This document shows positions 9,324-19,672 of a stretch of 64,000 bases of DNA, piece after piece. The stretch lies in assembly GCA_001971685.1 (NCBI GenBank), contig CP019326.1, forward strand, positions 2,418,001-2,482,000. The letters are read 5' to 3'. Source of the DNA: Halomonas sp. 1513. GTDB taxonomy: Bacteria > Pseudomonadota > Gammaproteobacteria > Pseudomonadales > Halomonadaceae. The notes under the pieces were generated by a model. It saw only the letters and a list, made by a program, of their open reading frames with translations. It was not told the origin of the DNA and did no database searches. The translations under genes were made by a program, and so were the position numbers. Numbering within the stretch: position 1 is the first letter of the stretch; each line of letters begins with the position of its first letter.

Positions 9324-10358
9324 TCAGGTCTGGCAGTAGCCGCGCATGAACGCCGCCAGGTTGGCCCCCAGATAGTCCGTCGGGTAGCCGCCCTCCTGGA
9401 CGATCACCGTCGGCCACTCGATGGCGGCCAGGCGCTGTCCGAGGAGAGTGAAATCCTCGCTCTCGAGCGCCAGGCCGGCCAGCGGGTCGGCCTTGTGGGC
9501 GTCGAGCCCCAGCGCCACCACCAGCGCGGTGGGGCGAAACGCCTGCATGGCCTCGATGAGGCGCTCCAGCGCGGCCATGAAGGTCGTGCCGTCGCTGCCC
9601 AGCGGCAGCGGTATATTCAGGTTGGCGCCGGCGCCCTCACCTTCGCCGGTCTCGTCGGCACCACCCCAGAAGAACGGGTAGAAATCCCTGGTATCGGCGT
9701 GCAGCGAGCCGGTCCAGACGTCGCCCCGAGCGTAGAAGATATCCTGGGTGCCGTTGCCATGATGCAGGTCGACGTCGAGAATCGCCACCCGCTCATGTTG
9801 CTCGCGCAGCACCGTGGCGGCCAGCGCCGAATTGTTGAGGAAGCAGAAGCCCCCCGCTCGCTCCGGACCGGCATGGTGGCCGGGCGGCCGGCACAGCGCA
9901 TAGGCGTAGCGCTTGCCCGCCATCACCGCCTCGGCGGCGGCCTCGGCGCTGGCGGCGCTGGCCAGGATGCCGGCGAAGCTCTCAGCGGTCATCGGGCAGG
10001 CCATGTCGTGCATATGCCAGCCCACCTGGCCCACCGGATGCCGCGGGTAGTGGTGACCGCCGCCGCAGGGGTGCACATTGGGTGCGACGATCTCGGCGGC
10101 GTTTGGCAGCGCCTGCCAGCGGGCATAAATGGTCTCGAGAAAGTCGAGATAGCGCGGCGTATGGATGCGCAGCAGCCGCTCGCGCAGGCGCTCGCCGTCG
10201 CTGGCGGCCGGCGCGCTCAGTGACAGGCCGCACGCATCCAGGCCAGCGGACAGCAGTTCGGCGCGCAGCGGCCCTTCCGGCGAGGCCACCTGGCGGCCGC
10301 GCAGCAGAAAGCTCGGCGGGGCGTGACGCTCCTGGTCGGGATGGTAATAGAGTTGCAT
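9324..10358 (-). CDS. Acetylpolyamine amidohydrolase-like deacylase (HDAC family)
   Basis: At 344 residues this matches the length of bacterial acetylpolyamine amidohydrolases. Motifs in order are VHPCGGGHHYPRHP (active-site loop), PPGHHAGPERAGGFCFLNN, LDVDLHHGNGTQ (Zn ligands Asp and His), GLDAHKADPLAG (third Zn ligand) and QEGGYPTDYLG (catalytic Tyr region). Known relatives deacetylate N-acetylputrescine, N-acetylcadaverine and similar cationic amides. It lies 12 bp downstream of the TRAP permease gene and 25 bp upstream of the ridA-like gene, so the transporter and deacylase should be co-expressed. It is the closer of the two HDAC paralogues to true acetylpolyamine amidohydrolases. Confidence 0.9.
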   Translation of the reverse strand: MQLYYHPDQERHAPPSFLLRGRQVASPEGPLRAELLSAGLDACGLSLSAPAASDGERLRERLLRIHTPRYLDFLETIYARWQALPNAAEIVAPNVHPCGGGHHYPRHPVGQVGWHMHDMACPMTAESFAGILASAASAEAAAEAVMAGKRYAYALCRPPGHHAGPERAGGFCFLNNSALAATVLREQHERVAILDVDLHHGNGTQDIFYARGDVWTGSLHADTRDFYPFFWGGADETGEGEGAGANLNIPLPLGSDGTTFMAALERLIEAMQAFRPTALVVALGLDAHKADPLAGLALESEDFTLLGQRLAAIEWPTVIVQEGGYPTDYLGANLAAFMRGYCQT

Positions 10359-10370
10359 GGACGTCCCTCG

Positions 10371-11666
10371 TCAGTACCCCAGTCGCGCCGGTAGCCAGGT
10401 CACCAGGCTGGGAAAGGCAATCAGGATCAGGATGGTAGCGAAAATCGGCACCAGGAAGGGCAACACCGACATCACCACCTGACCGTAGCGCAATCGAGTA
10501 ATCCCCACCATCAGGAACAGCACCGTGCCGAACGGCGGCGTCACCACCCCCACCGACAGCGTGATGACCATCACGATACCGAAATGCAGCGGATCGAGGC
10601 CCGCGGCCAGCGCCGCCGGCACCACGATCGGCGTGAAGATCAGAATGCTCTCGATCACCGACATGAAGCAGCCGATCAGCAGGAAGAACAGGGCAAAGCC
10701 GAGCAGCAGCACCAGGGTCGACACCCCCAGCCCTGCGACCTGTCCGGCCAGCGCCTGGGGAATGCCGATGCGCACCAGCAGCCAGCCGTAGAAGCTCGAT
10801 ACCGCGATGATCAGCAGGATCGCCGCGCTGAACATCAGCGTACGGCGGAAGGCACGATAGAGATCGATCAGACCCAGATCGCGGTAGATCAGGCCGCCGA
10901 GGATCAAGGCGTAGAGAGAGGCCACCGCGCCGGCTTCAGTCGGCGAGAAGAACCCGCTCCAGATACCGCCGACGATGATCGCCGGCATTACCAGCGGCAG
11001 CAGCGCCCGGCGGCCGGTGCGCAGCACCTCGCGACCCGAAAAAGGCGTCGGCGCCGGCATCGTGACCCGATTGGTGGCCGCCAGTACCACGGTCAAGCCC
11101 ATCAGCATCAGCGCCATCAGGATGCCCGGCACCAGGCCCGCCATGAACAGCGCGCCGATGCTCACGTTGGCCAGCCAGCCATACACCACCAGGGCGATGG
11201 AGGGCGGCAGGATCGGCCCGATCACGCTTGAGGTCGCGGTGATGCCCGCCGAATAGCCGAGGTCGTAGCCGCGCTCTTTCATGGCCTTGATCTCAACGCT
11301 ACCCAGGCCCGCCGCGTCGGCCACCGCGGTACCCGACATGGTGGCAAACAGCGAGCTGGCGACCACGTTGGCATGCCCCAGCCCGCCCTTGGTAAAGCCG
11401 ACCAAAGCCGTGGCGAAATCGAAGATCCGTGAGGTCGTCGAGCCCGAGTTCATGATATTGGCGGCCAGGATGAACAGCGGTATCGCCAGCAGAGTGTAAT
11501 TGTTCAGCGTCTGCACCATGCGCAGCGACATCAGCTCCACCGACAGTCCGGTGGCACTGGTCACTCCCAGCGCCACGAACGAGGTAATGCCGATGGCCAC
11601 CACCACGGGCAGCCCGATGGCCATCAACACCAGCAGGGCACCCACGAAGATCAGCAGCTCGAGCAT
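10371..11666 (-). CDS. TRAP transporter large permease (DctM family)
   Basis: This 431-residue polytopic membrane protein of about 12 helices matches DctM/SiaM-type large permeases in length. FATMSGTAVADAAGLG, the ATSSVIGPILPPSIALV hairpin and the mirror-repeat segment TPPFGTVLFLMVG are signature regions of the Na+-coupled translocation domain. The start at 11666 overlaps the stop of the small permease gene in TGATG. Together with the neighbouring small permease and binding protein it forms a complete tripartite secondary transporter. The substrate is not readable from the permease, but the downstream deacylases suggest an acylated amine or amino acid. Confidence 0.93.
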   Translation of the reverse strand: MLELLIFVGALLVLMAIGLPVVVAIGITSFVALGVTSATGLSVELMSLRMVQTLNNYTLLAIPLFILAANIMNSGSTTSRIFDFATALVGFTKGGLGHANVVASSLFATMSGTAVADAAGLGSVEIKAMKERGYDLGYSAGITATSSVIGPILPPSIALVVYGWLANVSIGALFMAGLVPGILMALMLMGLTVVLAATNRVTMPAPTPFSGREVLRTGRRALLPLVMPAIIVGGIWSGFFSPTEAGAVASLYALILGGLIYRDLGLIDLYRAFRRTLMFSAAILLIIAVSSFYGWLLVRIGIPQALAGQVAGLGVSTLVLLLGFALFFLLIGCFMSVIESILIFTPIVVPAALAAGLDPLHFGIVMVITLSVGVVTPPFGTVLFLMVGITRLRYGQVVMSVLPFLVPIFATILILIAFPSLVTWLPARLGY

Positions 11667-12208
11667 CAGGCACCCTCCTCGTTCATGTCCGGCGCGGCTC
11701 GCCACTCGACCGGGCCGCGTAGCGCCTGCCAGGCCGACAGCACCGCCATGCCGGCGAAACCAATCAGGATGCCCAGATAGAGGTAACTGAAGCTGATACC
11801 CAGCGACACGGTGCGATTGTTGGCACTGGCGCCCACCATGACCCAGGCGCCCCAGGCCGCGAGCACGAAAAACCCGCAGGATATCAGCGCAACGAGCCGA
11901 TACTGGAGGCCCCGCGCCACGCCGGAGAGACGGTGGCTGAACAGATCGACCACCAGATGCTCGCCACGCACCCAGGCTGAAAGCGAGCCGAACCCGATCG
12001 CATAGATGGCCAGCATCGAGGCGACCTCCTCCGACCAGGGCATGCCCAGACCGAGCAGATCGCGCGCCACCACGGCGCCGGAGAGCAGCAGCAATACCCC
12101 TGCCAGCAGCATGACCCCGAGGATATCGCACCCCAGGGTCAGCCCCCGCAGAAGGTAAAAGGCCACCCGGTCGAGGGTGGCGGCGGGCGGCACGGGAGAA
12201 CGGGACAC
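11666..12208 (-). CDS. TRAP transporter small permease (DctQ family)
   Basis: This 180-residue protein has four predicted membrane helices (about residues 15-40, 58-78, 100-125 and 140-160). The conserved PWSEEVA segment after helix 1 is typical of DctQ small permeases. It pairs with the large permease, whose start overlaps this stop by one base. A strong hairpin at 12241-12267 lies between the binding-protein gene and this gene. Confidence 0.9.
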   Translation of the reverse strand: MSRSPVPPAATLDRVAFYLLRGLTLGCDILGVMLLAGVLLLLSGAVVARDLLGLGMPWSEEVASMLAIYAIGFGSLSAWVRGEHLVVDLFSHRLSGVARGLQYRLVALISCGFFVLAAWGAWVMVGASANNRTVSLGISFSYLYLGILIGFAGMAVLSAWQALRGPVEWRAAPDMNEEGA

Positions 12209-12240
12209 GGCAGACTCCTCATAGGTTGTTCACAATGCAA

Positions 12241-12267
12241 CAGCGGCGCCCCTTAGGGTCGCCGCTG
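12241..12267 (-). promoter_or_regulatory. Intra-operon hairpin between TRAP binding protein and permease genes
   Basis: CAGCGGCG (12241-12248) pairs with CGCCGCTG (12260-12267), with extra pairing inside. There is no U-tract on either side, so full termination is unlikely. Hairpins at this position in TRAP operons are thought to stabilise the binding-protein message so that more binding protein than permease is made; here that is inference. Confidence 0.5.
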
Positions 12268-12290
12268 CTGCCGCTCATGGCCCCATGGCC

Positions 12291-13268
12291 TCAGGCATCG
12301 TCGCCCAGGGCGTCGTCCATCACCCCGTCGGCCATCTCATCGAGCAGCCGCTCGATGGCCGGCATGGCGGCGTCGCGGAAGGCGTCGATATCGGGCTCGA
12401 TAATGGTCATGCCACGCTCCTCGAGCTGCTCGAGGTAGTACTCATCGAGTTCGCGCTCACGCTCGGTGCCGTACTCGCGGGCCACATGGATCGCCTCGGT
12501 GATCAGCTCCTGGTCGTCTGCCTCGAGGCCGTCCCACCACTGACTGCTGGCCACCCAGTTCCACGGGAACTGCACATGGCTGGTGAGGATGATGTAGTCC
12601 TGCACCTCCCACAGCTGGCGCGTATAAGGCGAGGAGAGCGAGTTCTCGTGGCCATCGACCTGGCCGGTCTGCATCGACAGGTAGATCTCCGGCGCCGGCA
12701 CATTGACGACCTGGGCGCCGATCTCCTCCCAGACCTCCAGCCATACCGGCAGTGACGGTAGGCGCAGGCGGAAGCCCTCGAGGTCCTCCGGCGAGTGGAT
12801 CGCCTGATTGGCGGTCATGTGGCGCGGCCCGCGATGCTGGGTGCCGAAGTACTTCAGCCCGCCGCGCTCCTCGGCCTGCTCGATCAGCCGCTGGCCGGAG
12901 GGGCTCTCCATGAAGGCGTCGACCTCCTCCCAGGTAGCGAAGACGAACGGCACGGTAATCGCGTCGTACTCCTCTGCGTACTGCTGGCGCCAGTTGCCGC
13001 CGGTGATCGATATCTGGGTCTGGCCCAGGTTGAGCAGCTCGAGCACCGAGTTTTCACCGCCCAGCGAGCCGGCGAGGAACGGTCGCACATCGAATCGGCC
13101 CGGGGCGTGCTCCTCGAGATACTCGGCAAAGCGCTCGACGGCATCGCTCTCGGAGCCGCCCTCGCTCATGGTGTTGTTGACCTGAATCTCGATGGCATTT
13201 GCCAAGGCATGGGGTGCCGCCGCCAGCATGCCGGCAGCGATCAGGGTGGCGAGCAGTGATTTTTGCAT
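12291..13268 (-). CDS. TRAP transporter substrate-binding protein (DctP family)
   Basis: The protein has 325 residues with a clear signal peptide ending near PHALA-NA, so it acts in the periplasm. It carries the DctP/TRAP-SBP architecture. The conserved arginine that grips a substrate carboxylate is expected in LEGFRLRLP near residue 165, and the GQVDGHEN segment near 205 is typical. It captures a carboxylate-bearing solute for the permease pair downstream. It appears to be the first gene of a ten-gene minus-strand operon that ends with ilvE. The promoter region is shared with a divergent SDR gene and contains CTTGGTACAAG at 13325-13335, an operator-like palindrome. Confidence 0.92.
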   Translation of the reverse strand: MQKSLLATLIAAGMLAAAPHALANAIEIQVNNTMSEGGSESDAVERFAEYLEEHAPGRFDVRPFLAGSLGGENSVLELLNLGQTQISITGGNWRQQYAEEYDAITVPFVFATWEEVDAFMESPSGQRLIEQAEERGGLKYFGTQHRGPRHMTANQAIHSPEDLEGFRLRLPSLPVWLEVWEEIGAQVVNVPAPEIYLSMQTGQVDGHENSLSSPYTRQLWEVQDYIILTSHVQFPWNWVASSQWWDGLEADDQELITEAIHVAREYGTERERELDEYYLEQLEERGMTIIEPDIDAFRDAAMPAIERLLDEMADGVMDDALGDDA

Positions 13269-13453
13269 CGGACTCTCCCTTTGATGTTGTGATTATGGTT
13301 GAGGATGGCGTGTCGTGATTCGATCTTGGTACAAGCACGAGCCTCGCTCAAATCGACGTTGATGAAGGGAGCCTTCGTCAATGGCGATACCAAAGCTTAT
13401 CCCATGGCAGCGGGCTTCCCGCCACCAAACCGCCTCGTCACCACTAAAGATGA

Positions 13454-15192
<1,739 letters not shown>

Positions 15193-15228
15193 GGCAACTC
15201 TCGAGGCGAGGAGTAGAGGCCCATCCTA

Positions 15229-15251
15229 GCGAAGTGTTCGCGATTGACGAA
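15229..15251. promoter_or_regulatory. Candidate LysR operator
   Basis: Two overlapping inverted repeats lie between the divergent lysR and CoA-transferase genes: GCGAA-GTG-TTCGC (15229-15241) and TTCG-N7-CGAA (15237-15251). The second contains a T-N11-A LysR box. Position and symmetry suggest the regulator's binding site. Confidence 0.5.
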
Positions 15252-15331
15252 GCCCGAGTTATCCATCGCCTAATTGCTTCGCACCGATGCCAGGCGCCAT
15301 GCTATGTCACATACTGCCGAGGAGTGCTGCC

Positions 15332-16537
15332 ATGACGACTGCGGAGACTCGCCAACTCCCCCTTGAGAACCTCAAGGTGCTGGAACTGGGCCAGCTCATT
15401 GCCGGGCCCTTCGCCACCAAGCTGCTGGGTGAATTCGGTGCCGACGTGATCAAGGTCGAGCCGCCAGGCACCGGCGATCCCCTTCGCAAATGGCGAATCA
15501 TCGAAGATGGCACCTCGCTGTGGTGGCACGTGCAGAGCCGCACCAAGCGCTCGGTGTCGCTCGACCTGCGCACCCCCCAGGGGCAGGACCTGGTCCGTCG
15601 GCTGGTCGGCGAGGCCGATGTGCTGGTCGAGAATTTCCGCCCCGGCACGCTGGAAGGCTGGGGGCTCGGCTATGAGGCACTCGCCGAACTCAACCCGCGA
15701 CTGATCATGGTACGCATCTCCGGCTACGGCCAGACCGGGCCTTACCGCGACAAGCCCGGCTTCGGCGTGATCGGCGAAGCCATGGGGGGCCTGCGCTACC
15801 TCACCGGCCACCCCGGCGAACCCTCGGTGCGGGTCGGAGTCAGCATCGGCGACTCCCTCTCCGCCCTGTATGCGGTCATCGGCACTCTGCTCGCGCTCCA
15901 GGAGCGCAGCCGCAGCGGCCTGGGCCAGGAAATCGACGTGGCGCTCTATGAATCGGTGTTCGCCATGATGGAGAGCCTGCTGCCCGAATACGACGCCACC
16001 GGCCAGGTGCGCGAGCCTAGCGGCAGCGCCCTGCCCGGCATCACGCCGTCGAACGCCTACCGCACGCGGGATGGCGACTTCGTGCTGATTGCCGGCAACG
16101 GTGACAGCATCTTCAAGCGCCTGATGAAGGTGATCGAGCGTGACGACCTGGCCGAAGACCCGGCGCTGGCGCACAACGACGGGCGCAGCCGCCGCGCCGC
16201 CGAGATCGATGCCGCCATCCAGGCCTGGAGCAAGACCCTCAGCCGCGACGAGATCCTCACCGCCCTGGATGCCGCGCGGGTGCCGGCGGGCTTTCCCTAC
16301 ACCGCGGCCGACATTGCCAACGACCCGCACTACCTGGCCCGTGAGATGATCCAGACCATCACCCGCCCCAGCGGCGACTCGCTCAAGGTCCCCGGCGTGC
16401 TGCCCCGGCTCAGCGCCACCCCGGGCCGGCTCGGCGACGGCGGCCCGGCCCTGGGCCAGCATACCGAGGAGGTCCTCGACGAGCTGGGCATCGATGACGA
16501 GACTCGCGCCAAGCTGCGCAGCGCCGGCATCATCTAA
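15332..16537 (+). CDS. CaiB/BaiF (family III) CoA-transferase
   Basis: This 401-residue class III CoA-transferase moves CoA from a donor thioester to a carboxylic acid. The N-terminal LELGQLIAGPFATKLLGEFGAD and the VENFRPGTLEGWGLGY region are diagnostic. Asp184 in the GDSLSALYA helix aligns with the catalytic Asp169 of formyl-CoA transferase. The start at 15332 follows GAGGAG; the 15-residue extension upstream is not supported. The HMG-CoA-lyase-like gene follows after 15 bp. The pair would activate a branched hydroxy-dicarboxylic acid and cleave the resulting acyl-CoA, as in itaconate/citramalate-type degradation. The exact substrate is inference. Confidence 0.92.
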   Translation: MTTAETRQLPLENLKVLELGQLIAGPFATKLLGEFGADVIKVEPPGTGDPLRKWRIIEDGTSLWWHVQSRTKRSVSLDLRTPQGQDLVRRLVGEADVLVENFRPGTLEGWGLGYEALAELNPRLIMVRISGYGQTGPYRDKPGFGVIGEAMGGLRYLTGHPGEPSVRVGVSIGDSLSALYAVIGTLLALQERSRSGLGQEIDVALYESVFAMMESLLPEYDATGQVREPSGSALPGITPSNAYRTRDGDFVLIAGNGDSIFKRLMKVIERDDLAEDPALAHNDGRSRRAAEIDAAIQAWSKTLSRDEILTALDAARVPAGFPYTAADIANDPHYLAREMIQTITRPSGDSLKVPGVLPRLSATPGRLGDGGPALGQHTEEVLDELGIDDETRAKLRSAGII

Positions 16538-16552
16538 CCCCAAGGAGCGCCC

Positions 16553-17479
16553 ATGCCTTCACTACAGATCAACGAGGTGGCACCCCGCGACGGCCTGCAG
16601 ATCGAAGCCGAGTTCGTGCCCACCGTGGACAAGATACGCCTGATCGACGCCCTCTCCGCCACCGGCCTGGCGCGCATCGAGGCGAGCAGCTTCGTCTCGC
16701 CCAAGGCCATCCCCCAGCTGCGCGATGCCGCCGAGGTGGTGACCGCCATCCAGCGCCGCCCGGGCGTCGGCATCACCGTGCTGGTACCCAACGTCAAGGG
16801 CGCCGAGCGGGCGCTGGCCTGCAGCGTCGACGAGGTCAATCTGGTGATGTCGGCGAGCGAATCCCACGGCCTGGCCAACCTGCGCATGACGCCGGCGCAG
16901 TCTCTCGAGCAGTTCGCAGCCATTGTCGAAGCCGTACGCGCTCACCCTCAGGGGCGCGAGGTCTTCATCAACGCCTCGCTCTCCACCAGCTTCGGCTGCC
17001 CCTTCGAGGGCGAGGTGCCCGAGGCGCGGGTGCTCGACCTGGTGGAGCGACAGCTGGCCCTCGGCGTGCAGGGCGTGAGCCTGTGCGACACCACCGGCAT
17101 GGCCAACCCGGCCCAGGTCAGGCGGCTGTGCGAGGCCGTGCTCGCGCGCTTCCCGGAGACGCCCTTCACGCTGCACTTCCACAATACCCGCGGCATGGGC
17201 CTGGCCAACGCCATGGCGGCCTGGCAGGCGGGCATCACCCGCTTCGACGCCTCGCTCGGCGGGCTCGGCGGCTGCCCCTACGCCCCCGGCGCCACCGGCA
17301 ACGTCTGCAGCGAGGACCTGGTGCACATGTTCGAGGAGATGGGCGTCTCCACCGGGGTCGACCTGGACGCCCTGCTCAAGGTCTCTGCCAGCCTGCCTGG
17401 GCTGATCGGCCACGATACCCCAGGGCAGGTGGTCAAGGCCGGCAAGGCCGACCGCCGCTATCCGATGCCGGCCCGCTAA
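16553..17479 (+). CDS. Hydroxymethylglutaryl-CoA lyase-like enzyme
   Basis: This 308-residue TIM-barrel enzyme of the HMG-CoA lyase family has EVAPRDGLQ at the N-terminus, the metal-binding HFHNTRGMGLAN and the catalytic-loop [14 protein letters not shown] near residue 240. It is a second paralogue in the window beside liuE at 42355. Pairing with a CoA-transferase and a LysR regulator instead of the liu genes suggests a different substrate, such as citramalyl-CoA or another 3-hydroxy-3-methyl-acyl-CoA. It is convergent with the M20 gene, which ends 10 bp further on. Confidence 0.87.
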   Translation: MPSLQINEVAPRDGLQIEAEFVPTVDKIRLIDALSATGLARIEASSFVSPKAIPQLRDAAEVVTAIQRRPGVGITVLVPNVKGAERALACSVDEVNLVMSASESHGLANLRMTPAQSLEQFAAIVEAVRAHPQGREVFINASLSTSFGCPFEGEVPEARVLDLVERQLALGVQGVSLCDTTGMANPAQVRRLCEAVLARFPETPFTLHFHNTRGMGLANAMAAWQAGITRFDASLGGLGGCPYAPGATGNVCSEDLVHMFEEMGVSTGVDLDALLKVSASLPGLIGHDTPGQVVKAGKADRRYPMPAR

Positions 17480-17488
17480 GCCGCCAGG

Positions 17489-18751
17489 TTAGCCTGGAGT
17501 GTTCTGCCAGCGGCATAGGAACAGCGCGTAGGCCTTGAGGGTATGGCGGATCGACTCGATGTCGACCCGCTCATCGATGCCGTGGATGCGCTCCGCCACC
17601 GGCCCGTAGCAGGTGCCGGGTACGCCGCCCGCCACGTGGAAGGCGCACAGGTCAGTGATGCAGGTGGAAAGGTAGTGTTCGGGCTCGCCGCCGCTCAGGG
17701 CTCGGTGGCATTCGCCGAGCAACTCGATCCCCGGCGCATCGAGGTCGACCAGGTGCCCCGGCGAGCGAAAGCCGTGAAACTCGACGTGGGGGACGCTGCC
17801 CGGCAGTGCCAGGTCGCGATGCGCGCGGGCCACGCAGGCCTCGAAGCGCTGCATGATCTGCTCAGGCGCCACCCCCGGCGCAAACCCGATGCGCCCCTCG
17901 ATTTCCGCATGAGCGGGCACGCTGGAGGCCCAGTTACCGCCGTCGAAGCGGCCGATGTTGAGATTGAAGGGGTGCTCGTAGGCGTCGTAGGGCCGCTCGC
18001 GCTCGGCGTTGAGTTCCTCCTCGAAGGCCCTGAGCGCCGGGATCAGCCGCTGCATGGTCTCGATGGCATCGCTGCCGGCGGCGGCATCGAGCACGTGGGC
18101 CGGCTCGCCATCGACGCGAATCCGGAAGCGCAGCACGCCGGTCTGGCCGTTGTAGAGGCGCGGGCCGAAGGGCTCCGGGATCAGCACGAAATCGCCGCCG
18201 TGGCCGGCAGTGACGCAGGCCAGCGCGCCGTTGCCGCTGCACTCCTCCTCGATCACGGTCTGCAGCGTCAGCGGCGTCTCGATCGCCACCCCGGCCCGGC
18301 GCACCGCGGCGACCGCCATGATCATGGCGGCCACTCCCGCTTTCATGTCGCCGGCGCCGCGCCCATACAGCCAGCCATCCTGGCGCCACGGCTCCCAGGG
18401 CGGCCGCGTCCAGGTATCAATGGGCTCCGCCGGCACCACGTCGAGATGGCCGTTGAACACCAGATGCCGCCCCGCAGCGTCGCGGTTGAGCGCCGACACC
18501 AGGCAGTAGCGCCCGGCCCCGGACCACGCCACCGGCGCATAGCGCGGATGCGACAGCAGGCTAGGGTCATCCATCGCCACCCGCTCCACCGGCAGCTCGA
18601 GCCGCGTCAGCGCCGCTTCCATTGCCGTCAACACGCCCTGCTCCTGGCCCAGCACGCTATATTCACGCACCAGGGTCTCGGTCAGGGCCAGGGTCTCCTC
18701 GAAGCAGGCATCGCACGCTGCCAATACCCGCTGCTCCTGATCGCTCAGCAT
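17489..18751 (-). CDS. M20 family metallohydrolase (ArgE/DapE type)
   Basis: The 420 residues carry all M20 di-zinc motifs. NGHLDVVP (His ligand), GRGAGDMKAG (bridging Asp), EEECSGNGA (general base and ligand Glu) and the C-terminal HGIDERV (His ligand) appear in order. They are separated by a dimerisation domain at about 190-310. The family hydrolyses acyl-amino acids or small peptides. I prefer the ATG at 18751, four bases after AGGAGG and overlapping the stop of the GntR gene (TGATG); a GTG one codon earlier is possible. It is in an operon with the GntR regulator and divergent from a peptide-type ABC transporter. Confidence 0.88.
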   Translation of the reverse strand: MLSDQEQRVLAACDACFEETLALTETLVREYSVLGQEQGVLTAMEAALTRLELPVERVAMDDPSLLSHPRYAPVAWSGAGRYCLVSALNRDAAGRHLVFNGHLDVVPAEPIDTWTRPPWEPWRQDGWLYGRGAGDMKAGVAAMIMAVAAVRRAGVAIETPLTLQTVIEEECSGNGALACVTAGHGGDFVLIPEPFGPRLYNGQTGVLRFRIRVDGEPAHVLDAAAGSDAIETMQRLIPALRAFEEELNAERERPYDAYEHPFNLNIGRFDGGNWASSVPAHAEIEGRIGFAPGVAPEQIMQRFEACVARAHRDLALPGSVPHVEFHGFRSPGHLVDLDAPGIELLGECHRALSGGEPEHYLSTCITDLCAFHVAGGVPGTCYGPVAERIHGIDERVDIESIRHTLKAYALFLCRWQNTPG

Positions 18752-19479
18752 CACCCCTCCTCGCCTGTTGCATCAGACACGGCCACCGAGCGCCCGGCGT
18801 CGGGGCCGGCGCCAAGCCCTTGAATCACATAGTCTCGTGCCACCCCGATATGGTAGTCCACCGCCTCCCGGCAGCGCCTCGCTTCGCCGCTGGCCAGGGC
18901 CTCGATCAGCGGCCAGTGGTTGGCGGCGATGCGCTCGGGCTCGGCGTGGGTGCGCTCGATCAGCGCCATGCACAGCCGCAGCTCGTGGGACAGGTCATCG
19001 AAGGCCTTGAGCAGGCGGCGATTGCCGGCCATCTCGAACACCAGCCGATGAAAGCGCAGGTCGGCCTCGATCTTGCAGCCATCGTCGCTGCCCTTGGCCA
19101 GCGCACACATCGTCTCGACCTGCCGCGACAGAGTGGCGTGGTCGGCCTCGTCGAAGCGTGACGCCAGCAGCTCGAAGGCGTGGCGTTCGTAGCACAGCCG
19201 CAGGTCGAAGACATCGGCCAGGTCATCGCCATTGAGTTCGCGTACGAAGAAGCCCTTGCGCGGCCGCGATATCAGCAGGCCACGGCTCTCCAGTAGCCGC
19301 GCCGCCTCGCGCACCGGCGCGCGGCTCACGCCGAGGTCACGGGACAGCTGCACCTCCGAGAGCCGCACCCCGGGGGCAAAGTGGCGCGCGATGATCGCCT
19401 CGGTGAGGTAGTCGGCCACCTGCTCGACCAGGTTGGTCTGCTGCAGCCGCGGCGCAGCGGGGGGGGGATCGGCATGCAT
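18751..19479 (-). CDS. GntR family transcriptional regulator (FadR/FCD subfamily)
   Basis: The 242-residue protein has an N-terminal winged helix (SEVQLSRDLGVSRAPVREAARLLESRGL at 40-70, written here in outline) followed by an all-helical FCD ligand-binding domain with its metal-binding His/Asp residues (DLRFHRLVFEMAGN). The start at 19479 is preceded by AGGA; a much longer upstream frame to 19845 overlaps the divergent transporter gene and is rejected. It is co-transcribed with the M20 gene and divergent from the ABC transporter operon, which it most likely represses until substrate is present. Confidence 0.9.
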   Translation of the reverse strand: MHADPPPAAPRLQQTNLVEQVADYLTEAIIARHFAPGVRLSEVQLSRDLGVSRAPVREAARLLESRGLLISRPRKGFFVRELNGDDLADVFDLRLCYERHAFELLASRFDEADHATLSRQVETMCALAKGSDDGCKIEADLRFHRLVFEMAGNRRLLKAFDDLSHELRLCMALIERTHAEPERIAANHWPLIEALASGEARRCREAVDYHIGVARDYVIQGLGAGPDAGRSVAVSDATGEEG

Positions 19480-19545
19480 CGAAATCGTCCTACTCCAGGC
19501 GCTAGTGGCGCTAATCTTTTTACAGTATGGCCAATCAACACACCA

Positions 19546-19568
19546 TGTCGACCACCGACTGTCGACAG
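19546..19568. promoter_or_regulatory. Candidate GntR operator
   Basis: Two copies of TGTCGAC start at 19546 and 19560, 14 bp apart, and the second is inside the perfect palindrome CTGTCGACAG (19559-19568). They lie between the divergent gntR-type and ABC-transporter genes, where the regulator is expected to bind. Confidence 0.4.
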
Positions 19569-19672
19569 CTTGAGAAGGCGTTGCTATGTTCAAAGGCGAC
19601 CCGATGATTTGCCATCGACGTAGCAACAGAAACGACGTACCAAGTCCAACACAACAACAAGGGACGCAACCT

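Noticed and set aside
4569..13268. Ectoine/hydroxyectoine utilisation operon (TRAP plus OCD-like EutC)
   Set aside because: The M24-type ectoine hydrolase (DoeA/EutD) and the DoeB/EutE deacylase are missing; the deacylases here are HDAC family.
15302..16543. Minus-strand 413-codon frame opposite the CoA-transferase
   Set aside because: It mirrors the codon bias of the real gene, has no domain, and the plus-strand gene is unambiguous.
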